Part shown: positions 50,872-59,108 of the stretch, in pieces | How positions within the stretch are numbered: the stretch's first letter is position 1 | How the letters are laid out: every line of letters begins with the position of its first letter | Assembly: GCF_021129305.1 (NCBI RefSeq) | Contig: NZ_JAJOMB010000003.1 | Location: forward strand, 124,001-188,000 | Direction of reading: 5' to 3' | DNA from: Kineosporia babensis | GTDB taxonomy: Bacteria; Actinomycetota; Actinomycetes; Actinomycetales; Kineosporiaceae | Length of the DNA: 64,000 nt | Translations under genes and position numbers: made by a program | Notes under the pieces: model-generated | The model's input: the letters and a program-made list of their open reading frames with translations, nothing else | Database searches by the model: none | Told to the model about the DNA's origin: nothing

Positions 50872-51770
50872 GCCACGGCTCCTTCACGCTGAGTGTCGGC
50901 GGTCAGTTCCAGGAACATGTCTTCCAGGCCCGCCCCGTCGGCGGTGCGCAGTTCGGAGAGGGCGACGCCGACGGCCAGGGCGAGCTTGCCTACCAGTTCG
51001 GGATCCGCGGAGGTGCGCAGACCTCCCTCGGGCACCGGGTTGGCGTCAAATCCGTTGCTGCGCAAGGCTGCTTCCAGATCGGCCAGCCCGGAGGACGCCC
51101 GGACGGTCGTCCCGGCCTGCTGCAGCAGCGAGGCTTTCGTTCCCGAGGCGACGATCCGGCCGCGGCCGATCACCACGAGATCATCGGCGATGACCTCGAT
51201 CTCGTGCAGGAGGTGGGAGGACAGCAGCACGGTGCCGCCGTCGTTCGCGTACCCGCGCAGCAGGTCCCGCATCCAGCGGATACCGGCCGGGTCCAGGCCG
51301 TTGGCCGGCTCGTCCAGGATCAGCACCTGGGGGTCGCCGATCAGCGCGGTGGCGATGCCGAGCCGCTGGCGCATCCCGAGGGAGTAGTTGCGCACCCGGC
51401 GGTCGGCCTCGCTGCTGGTCAGGCTGACCTGCTCGAGCATGGCCGCGACCCGGGAGCTGGGCAGCCCCATGGTCCGCTGCGCGATGGTCAGGATCTCCCG
51501 GCCGGTGCGCCCGGCGTGCTGGGCCGAGGCGTCCAGGAGGACGCCGACCTCGCGGCCCGGGTTGGGCAGGTCGGCGTAGCTGCGGCCCAGGATCGTGGTG
51601 CGGCCTTCCGTGGCCTTGGTCAGGCCTACCAGAATGCGCATGGTGGTGGACTTTCCGGCCCCGTTGGGACCGAGGAAGCCGGTGACGCGGCCCGGTTCGG
51701 CCGTGAACGAGACGTTGTCGACGGCGTTCAGCCCGCCGTACTTCCGCGTGAGTGACTCAATCGCGATCAT
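50868..51770 (-). CDS. ABC transporter ATP-binding protein (exporter type)
   Basis: 300 aa. Walker A GPNGAGKST, Q-loop followed by YSLGMRQR as the signature motif, Walker B VLILDEPANGLDP and the His switch in LLSSHLLHEIE. The C-terminal 80 residues are the regulatory tail usual for DrrA/NatA-type exporters. It is the first gene of the operon with the permease. The 107-bp gap to the divergent cyclase-like gene holds the promoters; no clear operator is seen. Confidence 0.96.
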   Translation of the reverse strand: MIAIESLTRKYGGLNAVDNVSFTAEPGRVTGFLGPNGAGKSTTMRILVGLTKATEGRTTILGRSYADLPNPGREVGVLLDASAQHAGRTGREILTIAQRTMGLPSSRVAAMLEQVSLTSSEADRRVRNYSLGMRQRLGIATALIGDPQVLILDEPANGLDPAGIRWMRDLLRGYANDGGTVLLSSHLLHEIEVIADDLVVIGRGRIVASGTKASLLQQAGTTVRASSGLADLEAALRSNGFDANPVPEGGLRTSADPELVGKLALAVGVALSELRTADGAGLEDMFLELTADTQREGAVA

Positions 51771-51877
51771 GCCGTTCAGAGTGACGGCACGCCCTGCCCC
51801 GTCACATCGGGGAACCGGCCGAGCCGTTCCCTGGAAGCACTCAGGGACTTCCCTGGCTCCCGGGCCAGGGATGGAGC

Positions 51878-53608
51878 ATGGTTGGACAGGTGAGGGGACC
51901 CGGACCGGGCAAGGGACTGATCGAGGGCGCGGTGAGTCTGTGCGCCTGCTTCGACATCGTCAGCTGGAGCAGGCGGGTCACCGCCGCCGATCGCGAGGCG
52001 CTTCAGCACGACCTGAACCTGGCTCTGCGGCTCGCCGCCGTCAGCGCGGTCCCGGCCGCGGGTCCGCTCCCGACCGAGTACAGCGGGGACGGCGCGCTCA
52101 TGGTGTTCCCACCGGGCATCGTCGAGGGCGCCGTCATCGGCACCCTGGTCGGATCCCTGGTCGAGTCGTTGCACCGGCGTAACCAGCAGGCACCGAGCGG
52201 TGGCCGGATGCGGGTGCGGGCCGGCCTGGCCCGCGGCATCGTCCGGACCGGGGACCTCGGCTGGTCCAGCGACGCCGTCGTCCAGGTCGCCCGCCTGGTC
52301 GACAGCGACGAGGTGCGGCAGGCGGTGAACCGTTATCCGGAAGCCGATCTCGCGCTGATCGTGGCCGGCTCGCTGTACCAGGACGTGTTCCGGCAAGGCC
52401 TGACCGGACTGGATCAGGACGCGTTCTGGCCGGCCTACGCCCGGCGCAAGACCTTCGAGAGCCAGGCCTTCCTCTACGTCTCCGACCGCAGCACCACCCT
52501 GGAGAGCGAGGACACGCCCGAACCGCCCTCGGCGGACGGTTTCCAGGTGGCCGCGCCGCTGCCGGTGTTCGTCCCCGGCTGGACCGCCGGCACCGGCGCC
52601 GCAGCGCCTGACGAGACAATCACCGAGGAACAGGTCCGGGCCACTCTCCGGCTCTGGCGAGACGGCCGGGACGCGCCACTGACCCCGGAGATCATCCGGG
52701 TCGGGTTCTCCGAGATCGACGCGATGGTCACCGAGGCCGGCCGGCTGATCTCCGAGCGCCGGTACCGCAGCGCCCTGGAACATCTCGACCTGTCCATGTC
52801 GGTGGTGCCGCACGTCACCGGCCTCGCGGTCTCGGCCGCCCGGCTGCTGCTGGCCACCGGCCGGTTCAACGCCCTGTGCCGGGAACTGCTCGACGACCTG
52901 CTCGGCCAGGACAGTCACGACGCCCGCACCCTGGTCGAACCGCTGATGCTGAGGGCCGAGGCCTGGTTCGCCGACCGGAACTACGCCGGCGCCGCCAACG
53001 ATCTGGAGCAGGCCCTTTCGGTGATCCCGGCCCAGGACGGGACCTGGGCCCTGGCCATGCTCCGGCTCGGTGACTGCCGGGAGATCCTGGGCGGCCTGGA
53101 CGCAGCCGAGGCGGTGTGGCGGGAGGTGGTCAAGGTCCGGCCGCTCAACCCGGACGTCGGCCTGCGGCTGGGCTATCTGGAGCTGAAGCGCCGACGAGAA
53201 CTCGATGCCAAGGTGCATCTGGCCCGGGCCCTGACCGTCCTGCGGCGCAGCCCCGCCAGCGCGATGGCGACGGACACCCGGGTCCTGGAACACGCCCTGC
53301 TGATGGGCCTTTACACCGCCCGACGGGACTTCGGCGCGATCAGCGAGGCCCGGGCCTACCTGCAGCAGGCGCACGAGGTGGATCCCGGCAACTGTTTCAC
53401 CCTGGTCGAGATGGCGATCGACCAGGACCGCCAGGGCGCCACCGGGATGGCTCGCTGGCACGCCGGCCGGGCGATGTATCGCGCCTTCGAGGATCCGAAC
53501 GGCAATCTGGCGCTGGATCGGCTGCGCGATCACAACCTGCTCGACCAGCGCAAGTACGGCATCGCCATGAACGACTGGCGCCGGACCCAGGGGCAGGCCC
53601 TGACCTGA
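51878..53608 (+). CDS. Nucleotidyl-cyclase-like domain fused to TPR region
   Basis: 576 aa. Residues about 20-180 follow the class III cyclase pattern: CACFDIVSWSRR with the first metal Asp (D26), EYSGDGALMVFPPG with the second (D71), and RMRVRAGLARGIVRTGDLG followed by VVQVARLVDS. The usual Asn of the N-x-x-A-R-L motif and other substrate contacts are not preserved, so it may be a degenerate, ligand-binding cyclase relative. After a Pro-rich linker (about 205-230) come helical TPR repeats (LISERRYRSALEHLDLSMSVVP, LMLRAEAWFADRNYAGAANDLEQAL). Such proteins occur as actinobacterial signalling or conflict-system components. The function is unknown. Confidence 0.75.
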   Translation: MVGQVRGPGPGKGLIEGAVSLCACFDIVSWSRRVTAADREALQHDLNLALRLAAVSAVPAAGPLPTEYSGDGALMVFPPGIVEGAVIGTLVGSLVESLHRRNQQAPSGGRMRVRAGLARGIVRTGDLGWSSDAVVQVARLVDSDEVRQAVNRYPEADLALIVAGSLYQDVFRQGLTGLDQDAFWPAYARRKTFESQAFLYVSDRSTTLESEDTPEPPSADGFQVAAPLPVFVPGWTAGTGAAAPDETITEEQVRATLRLWRDGRDAPLTPEIIRVGFSEIDAMVTEAGRLISERRYRSALEHLDLSMSVVPHVTGLAVSAARLLLATGRFNALCRELLDDLLGQDSHDARTLVEPLMLRAEAWFADRNYAGAANDLEQALSVIPAQDGTWALAMLRLGDCREILGGLDAAEAVWREVVKVRPLNPDVGLRLGYLELKRRRELDAKVHLARALTVLRRSPASAMATDTRVLEHALLMGLYTARRDFGAISEARAYLQQAHEVDPGNCFTLVEMAIDQDRQGATGMARWHAGRAMYRAFEDPNGNLALDRLRDHNLLDQRKYGIAMNDWRRTQGQALT

Positions 53609-53717
53609 GGCGAGGCGTATCGCCAATACGATTATTTCGTAGCTTCGATATGGACAAGGCGTCCCGCAGGTGCTTATATGGACGCGGCATACATTTCAGC
53701 TGGTCCAGGAGGATCTC

Positions 53718-54455
53718 ATGAGCACGCAGCAGACCCGCGTCGCACTCGTCACCGGCGGCTCCGGCGGGATCGGGCGGTCGGTGGTACGCCGGCTGGCCCA
53801 GGACGGGTACGCCGTGGCCGTGCACTACGCCGGCAACCCCGAGCGCGCGCAGGAGGTGGTCGAGGAGATCACCAAGGAGAGCGGCCAGGCGATCGCCGTC
53901 GGCGGTGACGTGGCCGACGAACAGGCGATGGCCGCCGCGTTCGAGGCCACCCAGGCGGCCTTCGGGGGCATCGACGTGGTGGTGAACACGGCCGGGATCA
54001 TGGTCCTCGCCCCGATCGCCACGCTGTCGCTGGACGACCTCGACCGGATGCACCGCACCAACATCCGCGGCACCTTCGTGGTCTCGCAGCTCGCCGCCCA
54101 GCAACTGCGGGCGGGTGGCGCGATCATCAACTTCTCCACCACCGTCACCCGGACGCAGCTGCCGACCTACGGCGCCTACGTCGCCAGCAAGGCCGCGGTC
54201 GAGGGGATGACCCTGATCCTGGCCCGGGAACTGCGCGGGAAGGACATCACGGTCAACGCCGTCGCTCCCGGCCCCACCGCCACCCCGCTGTTCCTGAACG
54301 GCAAGGACGAGTCCTTGGTCGCCACGCTGGCCAAGGCCGCGCCGCTGGAGCGCCTCGGGCAGCCCGAGGACATCGCCGAGACCGTCGCGTTCCTGGCCGG
54401 CCCGGCCCGCTGGGTCAACGGCCAGGTCCTGTTCAGCAACGGGGGCCTGGCATGA
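53718..54455 (+). CDS. Short-chain dehydrogenase/reductase (SDR)
   Basis: 245 aa from the ATG at 53718, with AGGAGG-type ribosome sequence upstream. Classical SDR signatures: cofactor site TGGSGGIG, the NTAG motif (VNTAGIM) and the catalytic YGAYVASK (Tyr and Lys) with a Ser in NFSTT. It lacks a basic residue pattern that would decide NADH versus NADPH. Its stop overlaps the next SDR start by 4 bases, so the two form an operon. A relatively AT-rich stretch at 53620-53660 may hold the promoter. Confidence 0.94.
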   Translation: MSTQQTRVALVTGGSGGIGRSVVRRLAQDGYAVAVHYAGNPERAQEVVEEITKESGQAIAVGGDVADEQAMAAAFEATQAAFGGIDVVVNTAGIMVLAPIATLSLDDLDRMHRTNIRGTFVVSQLAAQQLRAGGAIINFSTTVTRTQLPTYGAYVASKAAVEGMTLILARELRGKDITVNAVAPGPTATPLFLNGKDESLVATLAKAAPLERLGQPEDIAETVAFLAGPARWVNGQVLFSNGGLA

Positions 54456-55204
54456 CCGACCTCACCGGCAAGGTCGCGGTCGTCACCGGTTCCGCGCGCG
54501 GCATCGGCAAGGCCGTCGCCCTGCGGTACGCCTCGCTCGGGGCCCGGGTGGTGGTCAACTACTTCGGCGACGACCAGGTCGCGGGCAGCACCGTCGCCGA
54601 GTGCCGGGCGGCCGGCGGCGAGGCGATCGCGGTCAAGGCGGACGTGTCGAAGGTCGAGGACATCGAGCGCCTGTACCGCAGCACCCGGGAGCAGTTCGGC
54701 CGGATCGACATCGTGGTGGCCAACGCCGGTTTCGAGATCGTCGACCAGCCGGTGCTGGAGGCCACCGAGGAGCAGTTCGACCGGATCTTCGCGGTCAACA
54801 CCAAGGGTGCGTTCTTCACCCTGCAGAAGGGCGCGAAGTACGTGGCCGACGGCGGCCGGCTGATCCTGATCGGTTCCAGCAGCACCGCCTCCCCGGTACC
54901 CGGAACCGGTCTGTACTCCTCCAGCAAGATGGCTGCGCGCCAGCTCGTGCGGGTGCTGGCGGCCGAGATGATCGAGCGGTCGGTCACCGTGAACACCATC
55001 CTTCCGGCGCCGACCGACGGCGCCGGGGTGTTCACCGACCTGGCTCAGGACGCTCCGGAGCACGAGTTCTTCGCGCGCATCCGGTTCGGCCAGCGGCTGG
55101 GACGCCCGGACGACGTGGCCGACGCCGCGGAGTATTTCGCGGGAGACCTGGCCTCCTACGTCAGTGGTCAGTCGCTGCTGCTGTCCGGCGGGGCGATCGT
55201 CTGA
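54452..55204 (+). CDS. Short-chain dehydrogenase/reductase (SDR)
   Basis: 250 aa. Cofactor site TGSARGIG, VANAGFEI in the N-x-A-G position, and catalytic Ser in IGSSSTASP with Tyr-Lys in LYSSSKMAARQ. It is related to but clearly distinct from the preceding SDR, which its start overlaps (ATGA). Paired SDRs usually act on one ketone or polyketide-like substrate, but none can be named here. A palindromic terminator follows. Confidence 0.94.
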   Translation: MTDLTGKVAVVTGSARGIGKAVALRYASLGARVVVNYFGDDQVAGSTVAECRAAGGEAIAVKADVSKVEDIERLYRSTREQFGRIDIVVANAGFEIVDQPVLEATEEQFDRIFAVNTKGAFFTLQKGAKYVADGGRLILIGSSSTASPVPGTGLYSSSKMAARQLVRVLAAEMIERSVTVNTILPAPTDGAGVFTDLAQDAPEHEFFARIRFGQRLGRPDDVADAAEYFAGDLASYVSGQSLLLSGGAIV

Positions 55205-55218
55205 ACCGGCACCCCGAC

Positions 55219-55248
55219 CCGGTCTCGCGGGACGTCCCGCGAGGCCGG
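55219..55248. terminator. Hairpin terminator between convergent SDR genes
   Basis: CTCGCGGGAC/GTCCCGCGAG is a perfect 20-base palindrome (55224-55243) extended by CCGG flanks on both sides. It lies between the plus-strand SDR pair and the minus-strand SDR at 55267 and probably terminates both. Confidence 0.65.
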
Positions 55249-55266
55249 CGGCTGCCGTAGGCCGGA

Positions 55267-56244
55267 TCAGGCGAGCAGTTGCTCGCTGACGTCCCAAAGA
55301 CGCTCGGCATCAACCGGGTCGAGCATGGCCGAGTTGGCGTCCGAGGGAATGCTGCTCGCGGTGAGCGGGCGGACGGTGTCGTCGAGCACCGCGACGTCAC
55401 AGTCCTTGAGGTAGAGGCCGCCCAGACCGTCGAGCACGGGACTCACCGCGCCGAACACCGGTGTGGCCGCCCCCTGGACCGAGGTCTTCTTTCCGGCTTC
55501 GGGGTCGATGATCGTGGCCCCGTTATCGTCGACCAGGCCCTGGTCCCGGTACGAGGCGAGCGCGTCGGGCCGGTGCGGGCCAGGGCCGATGACGACGCCG
55601 GGGTGCGCTGCGAAGGCACGGATGCCGTGGCCGGCGTAGCGGCGGTCGAGTTCGACGGTGAACAGGACGTTGGCCCGCTTCGACTGCATGTAGGCCGCGC
55701 CGGGGTCGTAGCCGCCGGCGAAAGCGAGGTCGTCCCAGCGGATGTCCCCGAACCGGGCGGCTCCTGAAGTCACGGTGAGGACCCGGGCACCGGAGGCTTC
55801 GACCAACGCCGGAATCAGGGCCCGAGTCAGCTGGAAATGGCCGAGATGTGAGGTGGAGAAGGAGAGTTCGTTCCCCCGGGAGTCGAGGCGCAGTTCGGGG
55901 CCGAACATCACCGCCGCGTTGTTGACGAGCGCGTGCAGCGGGCGGCCCGTCGCCCTCCACCGGTGCGCGAAGTCGTCGATCGACGTGGGATCGGCCAGGT
56001 CGAGCTGTTCTACCTGAACGTGGTCCAGGCCGGACAGGCTCGCCCGAGCCCGTCGCGGGTCTCGCGCGGCGACCGTCACCGAGGCGCCGGCTGCGATGAG
56101 AACGCGGCTGATCTCGCGGCCGAGCCGACCGTGCCCGCCGGTGACGATGACGTTCTGGCCGGTGAGATCGAGACCTTCGAGGACGTCGGTGGCGGTGGAG
56201 GCCGCGGTGAATCCACTGCCGATGGGGTGCTGGTCCTTGGACAC
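55267..56244 (-). CDS. SDR-family oxidoreductase (retinol-dehydrogenase-like)
   Basis: 325 aa, longer than a classical SDR and of the WWOX/RDH-like kind. Cofactor site VTGGHGRLGREI, NNAAVMFGPELR in the N-N-A-G position, the SFSTSHLGHFQLT motif, and catalytic Tyr-Lys in AAYMQSKRANVLF. It lies 41 bases after the alpha/beta hydrolase gene on the same strand, and both are likely repressed by the divergent TetR whose operators sit in front of the hydrolase. Confidence 0.93.
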   Translation of the reverse strand: MSKDQHPIGSGFTAASTATDVLEGLDLTGQNVIVTGGHGRLGREISRVLIAAGASVTVAARDPRRARASLSGLDHVQVEQLDLADPTSIDDFAHRWRATGRPLHALVNNAAVMFGPELRLDSRGNELSFSTSHLGHFQLTRALIPALVEASGARVLTVTSGAARFGDIRWDDLAFAGGYDPGAAYMQSKRANVLFTVELDRRYAGHGIRAFAAHPGVVIGPGPHRPDALASYRDQGLVDDNGATIIDPEAGKKTSVQGAATPVFGAVSPVLDGLGGLYLKDCDVAVLDDTVRPLTASSIPSDANSAMLDPVDAERLWDVSEQLLA

Positions 56245-56285
56245 GTTGGTGCGCCTTTCTCTTGCGATCAGGAGCCGGACAGGCC

Positions 56286-57200
56286 CTACTTGGATTCGAT
56301 CCGGCCGACGGGTTCGGCGGGCGTCGCGGTGACTTCGGACCAGGCCTGCGCGTCGAGACCGAGGGCCGTGCGCAGGAAGGCCGTCGTGGTCCGGCGGACC
56401 AGGTCGACCCGTTCGGGGCTCTCGTCGGTGGTGAGGGTCGAGGCGTAGTCCTGGATGCCGCCCAGGGTGTGCTCCCCACCGATCAAGGTCACCAGGTGCT
56501 GCGCACCCGGGCTGTAGTGGTAGACGTCGGTGAACCAGTCCGGGCCGCGGGAGGAGAGCAACGACTGGTCGTGGTCGCCGGCCACGACGATCGAGGGCGT
56601 GGTGAGGTCGGTGAAGTCCGGGCTCATGAAGGCGAAGTTCTCCTGGGCGAAGGGGGACAGATCACCCCGGGCGAGGCCGGTGGTGGCCAGCAGGACACCT
56701 GCTTTCACCCGCTTGTCGGTTCGGTCCTCGCCGGGCCGCCCTTGAGCATCCAGGACCCGGGCGCCGAGCAGCATGCCGATGGACTGCCCGCCCCACGAGT
56801 GCCCGGCCGCGGCGAGCCGCTGCGGGTCGACGCGGCCGCTGAGGCCCGGCACCGCGGCGATGATGGTGTCCAGTTCGTTGATGACCTGCTCCAGGTCGTC
56901 CACCCGGGTCTTCCAGATCGTCGGGTAGCGGGGGTCGGCCGGCGTCACCCCGAGCGTGGCGGAGTCGAGGAACGTGGGCTGCACGACGACGAACCCGTTC
57001 GCCGTCCAGTGGTCCACCAGCGGATCGGCCGCCGTCATGGACTGGCCGAAGCCGTGCGCGAAGACGATCACCGGCAGGCCGGTTCCGGTCACCGGCGCGG
57101 TGATCCGGACCTGCAGGTCAGCGCCCCGCGAGGCCGGGGCGGGCAGAGCCACCGGCCGCACGCTGATCACCGGGGTCGGGGGCAGAGCGGTGGTTGACAT
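56286..57200 (-). CDS. Alpha/beta hydrolase (dienelactone hydrolase/PAF-acetylhydrolase-like)
   Basis: 304 aa from the ATG at 57200, preceded by AAAGGA; longer frames cross the divergent regulator promoter. The oxyanion HGFGQSM follows VIVFAH, the nucleophile is in AGHSWGGQS, and the late VAGDHDQ and GGEHTLGG supply Asp and His. The fold and spacing match chlorophyllase/PAF-acetylhydrolase-like carboxyl esterases. It is the first gene of a hydrolase-SDR pair divergent from a TetR gene, with two clear operators in between. Confidence 0.9.
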   Translation of the reverse strand: MSTTALPPTPVISVRPVALPAPASRGADLQVRITAPVTGTGLPVIVFAHGFGQSMTAADPLVDHWTANGFVVVQPTFLDSATLGVTPADPRYPTIWKTRVDDLEQVINELDTIIAAVPGLSGRVDPQRLAAAGHSWGGQSIGMLLGARVLDAQGRPGEDRTDKRVKAGVLLATTGLARGDLSPFAQENFAFMSPDFTDLTTPSIVVAGDHDQSLLSSRGPDWFTDVYHYSPGAQHLVTLIGGEHTLGGIQDYASTLTTDESPERVDLVRRTTTAFLRTALGLDAQAWSEVTATPAEPVGRIESK

Positions 57201-57232
57201 GGAAATCCTTTCGGGACCGAGGCGCCAATCGA

Positions 57233-57275
57233 AACGGATCAGCGTTCCGTTGACGATACGGAACGCTGATTCGTT
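57233..57275. promoter_or_regulatory. TetR operator 1 (long inverted repeat)
   Basis: Eighteen-base arms (57233-57250 and 57258-57275) pair at 17 positions around TGACGAT. The core half-site AGCGTTCCGT / ACGGAACGCT is perfect. It lies just upstream of the hydrolase start and on the divergent promoter shared with the TetR gene at 57335. Confidence 0.7.
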
Positions 57276-57289
57276 TTGGCAAGAGCGAA

Positions 57290-57306
57290 GCGGAACGATG
57301 TTCCGC
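57290..57306. promoter_or_regulatory. TetR operator 2
   Basis: GCGGAAC-GAT-GTTCCGC is a perfect 7-base inverted repeat sharing the GGAAC/GTTCC core with the larger repeat 15 bases away. It ends 28 bases before the TetR start, well placed for autorepression. Confidence 0.6.
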
Positions 57307-57334
57307 CAGTCGCGTCGCATGAGAGGATCGGACC

Positions 57335-57934
57335 GTGAGCAGCCCCGCCCAGCCCAGCCCGGACGTCCCCCGACGGCGTCGTGACGTGGAGCGCAACGAG
57401 CGGGTGCTTCTGGATGCGGCCGCCGACGTGTTCGCGAGATCGGGGGTGAACGCACCGGTGCGTGAGGTGGCGGCAGCAGCCGGCGTCGGCGTGGCCACCC
57501 TGTACCGGCACTTCCCCACGCGCTCCGACCTGGTCGTCGCCGTGTACCGGCACCAGATCGAGGCCTGCGCGCAGGCGGGCCCGCTCCTGCTCGCCTCGGC
57601 CCCCAGCCCGTTTGCCGCCACCCTGGCCTGGATCCACCAGTTCGTCGACTTCCTCGGGACCAAGCACGGGCTCGCCCACGTGTGGGAAGGCGACTCAGCC
57701 GGATTCACCGCACTGCACAGCCTCTTCGTGGAACGACTCGTTCCCGTGCTCGCCGACCTGCTCGACGCGGCCCGGGCCTCGGGGGAAGTCGTCGCCCCGA
57801 CCGGCGCCTACCGGCTCATCCGCGCCGTGGGCGACCTGGTGGCCTTTGCTCCCCAGGACCCGGACTACGACGTGCGGGAAATGGTGACCCTCCTGGTCAG
57901 CGGGCTGAGGCAAGAACAACCCGAACTCGGCTGA
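57335..57934 (+). CDS. TetR/AcrR family regulator
   Basis: 199 aa with a GTG start. The HTH reads VREVAAAAGVGVATLYRHFPTRSDLVVAVY, followed by an SbtR-like helical C-terminal domain (ACAQAGPLLLASAPSPFAATLAWIHQFVDFLGTKHGLAH). It resembles the TetR protein at 4214 in its HTH. It is divergent from the hydrolase-SDR pair and has two inverted-repeat operators in its promoter region. Confidence 0.95.
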   Translation: MSSPAQPSPDVPRRRRDVERNERVLLDAAADVFARSGVNAPVREVAAAAGVGVATLYRHFPTRSDLVVAVYRHQIEACAQAGPLLLASAPSPFAATLAWIHQFVDFLGTKHGLAHVWEGDSAGFTALHSLFVERLVPVLADLLDAARASGEVVAPTGAYRLIRAVGDLVAFAPQDPDYDVREMVTLLVSGLRQEQPELG

Positions 57935-57953
57935 GCGAGAGTGGAACGCTTCC

Positions 57954-59000
57954 TCAGCTGGGCCGGATGATCACCTTGAGCGCCGAATGCGCGGCGGCGT
58001 TGCCGAAAACCTCGTAGGCCTGGTCCATCTGGCCGAAGGTGAAGCGGTGGGTGCCCATCTTCTCGGCCGGGAGCCGGCCGCCGGCCACCATCGTGAGCAG
58101 GGTCGGCACCGAGACGGTGTCGACCAGGCCCATGGTCAGCGTGATGTTCTGGATCCACAGGTCCTGCATCGGCAGCTCCACCGGCGCACCGTGCACCCCG
58201 ACGTTCGCCACCGTGCCGCCCGGACGCACCAAAGCCATTGTGGTACGCAGGGTTTCCGGATAGCCGACCGCCTCGATCGCGACGTCCACGCCCAGGCCGT
58301 CGGTCAGCGTCCGGACCTCCTCGACCGTTCCGGCCCCGGCTTCGACAACGTCCGTCGCACCGAACTCCAGGGCCTTATCCAGCCGGAACTTGTTCGAGTC
58401 GATCGCGATCACCCGTGAGGCGCCCCACAACCCGGTGGTCAGAATCGCCGAGAGCCCGACCGCTCCTGCGCCGACCACCGCCACGGTGTTCCCCGGCCGC
58501 ACTCCCCCGGCCAGCACGCCGACCTCGTACCCGGTCGGCAGAGAGTCCGCCAGGAAGATCGCCTGTTCGTCGCTCACCGCTTCCGGCACCGAGTACAGCG
58601 AGGTGTCGGCGAAGGGCACCCGCACCAGTTCGGCCTGCGTCCCGTCGATCAGGTGCCCGAAGATCCAGCCGATGCCGCCCACCGTCCGGCAGTGCGAGGG
58701 CATCCCGCGCTGGCAGTGGTCACAGCGTCCGCACCGGGTGATCGCCGGCACCAGCACCCGGTCGCCGACCGCGAAGCCCTTCACCGCCGAGCCCGTCCCG
58801 ACCACGGTGCCGACCGCCTCGTGACCGAGGATCCGGCCTTCGGTGACCGCGGGGACGTCCCCTTGCAGGATGTGCAGGTCGGTCCCGCAGATGGTGGTGG
58901 TCTCCACCCGGACCACCACGTCGGTGGGTTCCTGCACCACGGCGTCCGGTACGTCCTGCCAGGCCTTGCGGCCGGGACCTGCGTAGACGAGTGCCTTCAT
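57954..59000 (-). CDS. Zinc-dependent alcohol dehydrogenase
   Basis: 348 aa from the ATG at 59000 (MKALVYAGPGRKAW). Catalytic zinc ligands are visible in TICGTDLHI and GHEAVGTVV; structural-zinc cysteines in CGRCDHCQRGMPSHC; the Rossmann motif is VAVVGAGAVGLSAI. An internal FGHLIDGTQAEL segment is typical of the subgroup acting on secondary alcohols or formaldehyde-type substrates. It is divergent from an MFS gene, with a perfect palindrome between them. Substrate not determined. Confidence 0.95.
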   Translation of the reverse strand: MKALVYAGPGRKAWQDVPDAVVQEPTDVVVRVETTTICGTDLHILQGDVPAVTEGRILGHEAVGTVVGTGSAVKGFAVGDRVLVPAITRCGRCDHCQRGMPSHCRTVGGIGWIFGHLIDGTQAELVRVPFADTSLYSVPEAVSDEQAIFLADSLPTGYEVGVLAGGVRPGNTVAVVGAGAVGLSAILTTGLWGASRVIAIDSNKFRLDKALEFGATDVVEAGAGTVEEVRTLTDGLGVDVAIEAVGYPETLRTTMALVRPGGTVANVGVHGAPVELPMQDLWIQNITLTMGLVDTVSVPTLLTMVAGGRLPAEKMGTHRFTFGQMDQAYEVFGNAAAHSALKVIIRPS

Positions 59001-59066
59001 CGGACGCCTCCATTGGCTTGGAGCTGATGCAGCAGGCCAACGGTACTTTCGCGGGAAGGCCGCCAC

Positions 59067-59083
59067 CGTCTCACTTTGAGACG
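59067..59083. promoter_or_regulatory. Palindrome between divergent ADH and MFS genes
   Basis: CGTCTCA-CTT-TGAGACG is a perfect 7-base inverted repeat in the 108-bp divergent promoter. It is a likely operator; the regulator could be the nearby GlxA-type protein or one encoded elsewhere. Confidence 0.45.
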
Positions 59084-59108
59084 ACGGGCCAGGCATTAAG
59101 GTCCTGGA

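Noticed and set aside
51776-53626. Long open frame (616 codons) antisense to the cyclase-like/TPR gene
   Set aside because: It covers the whole plus-strand gene and shows no family motifs; third-position GC favours the plus strand.
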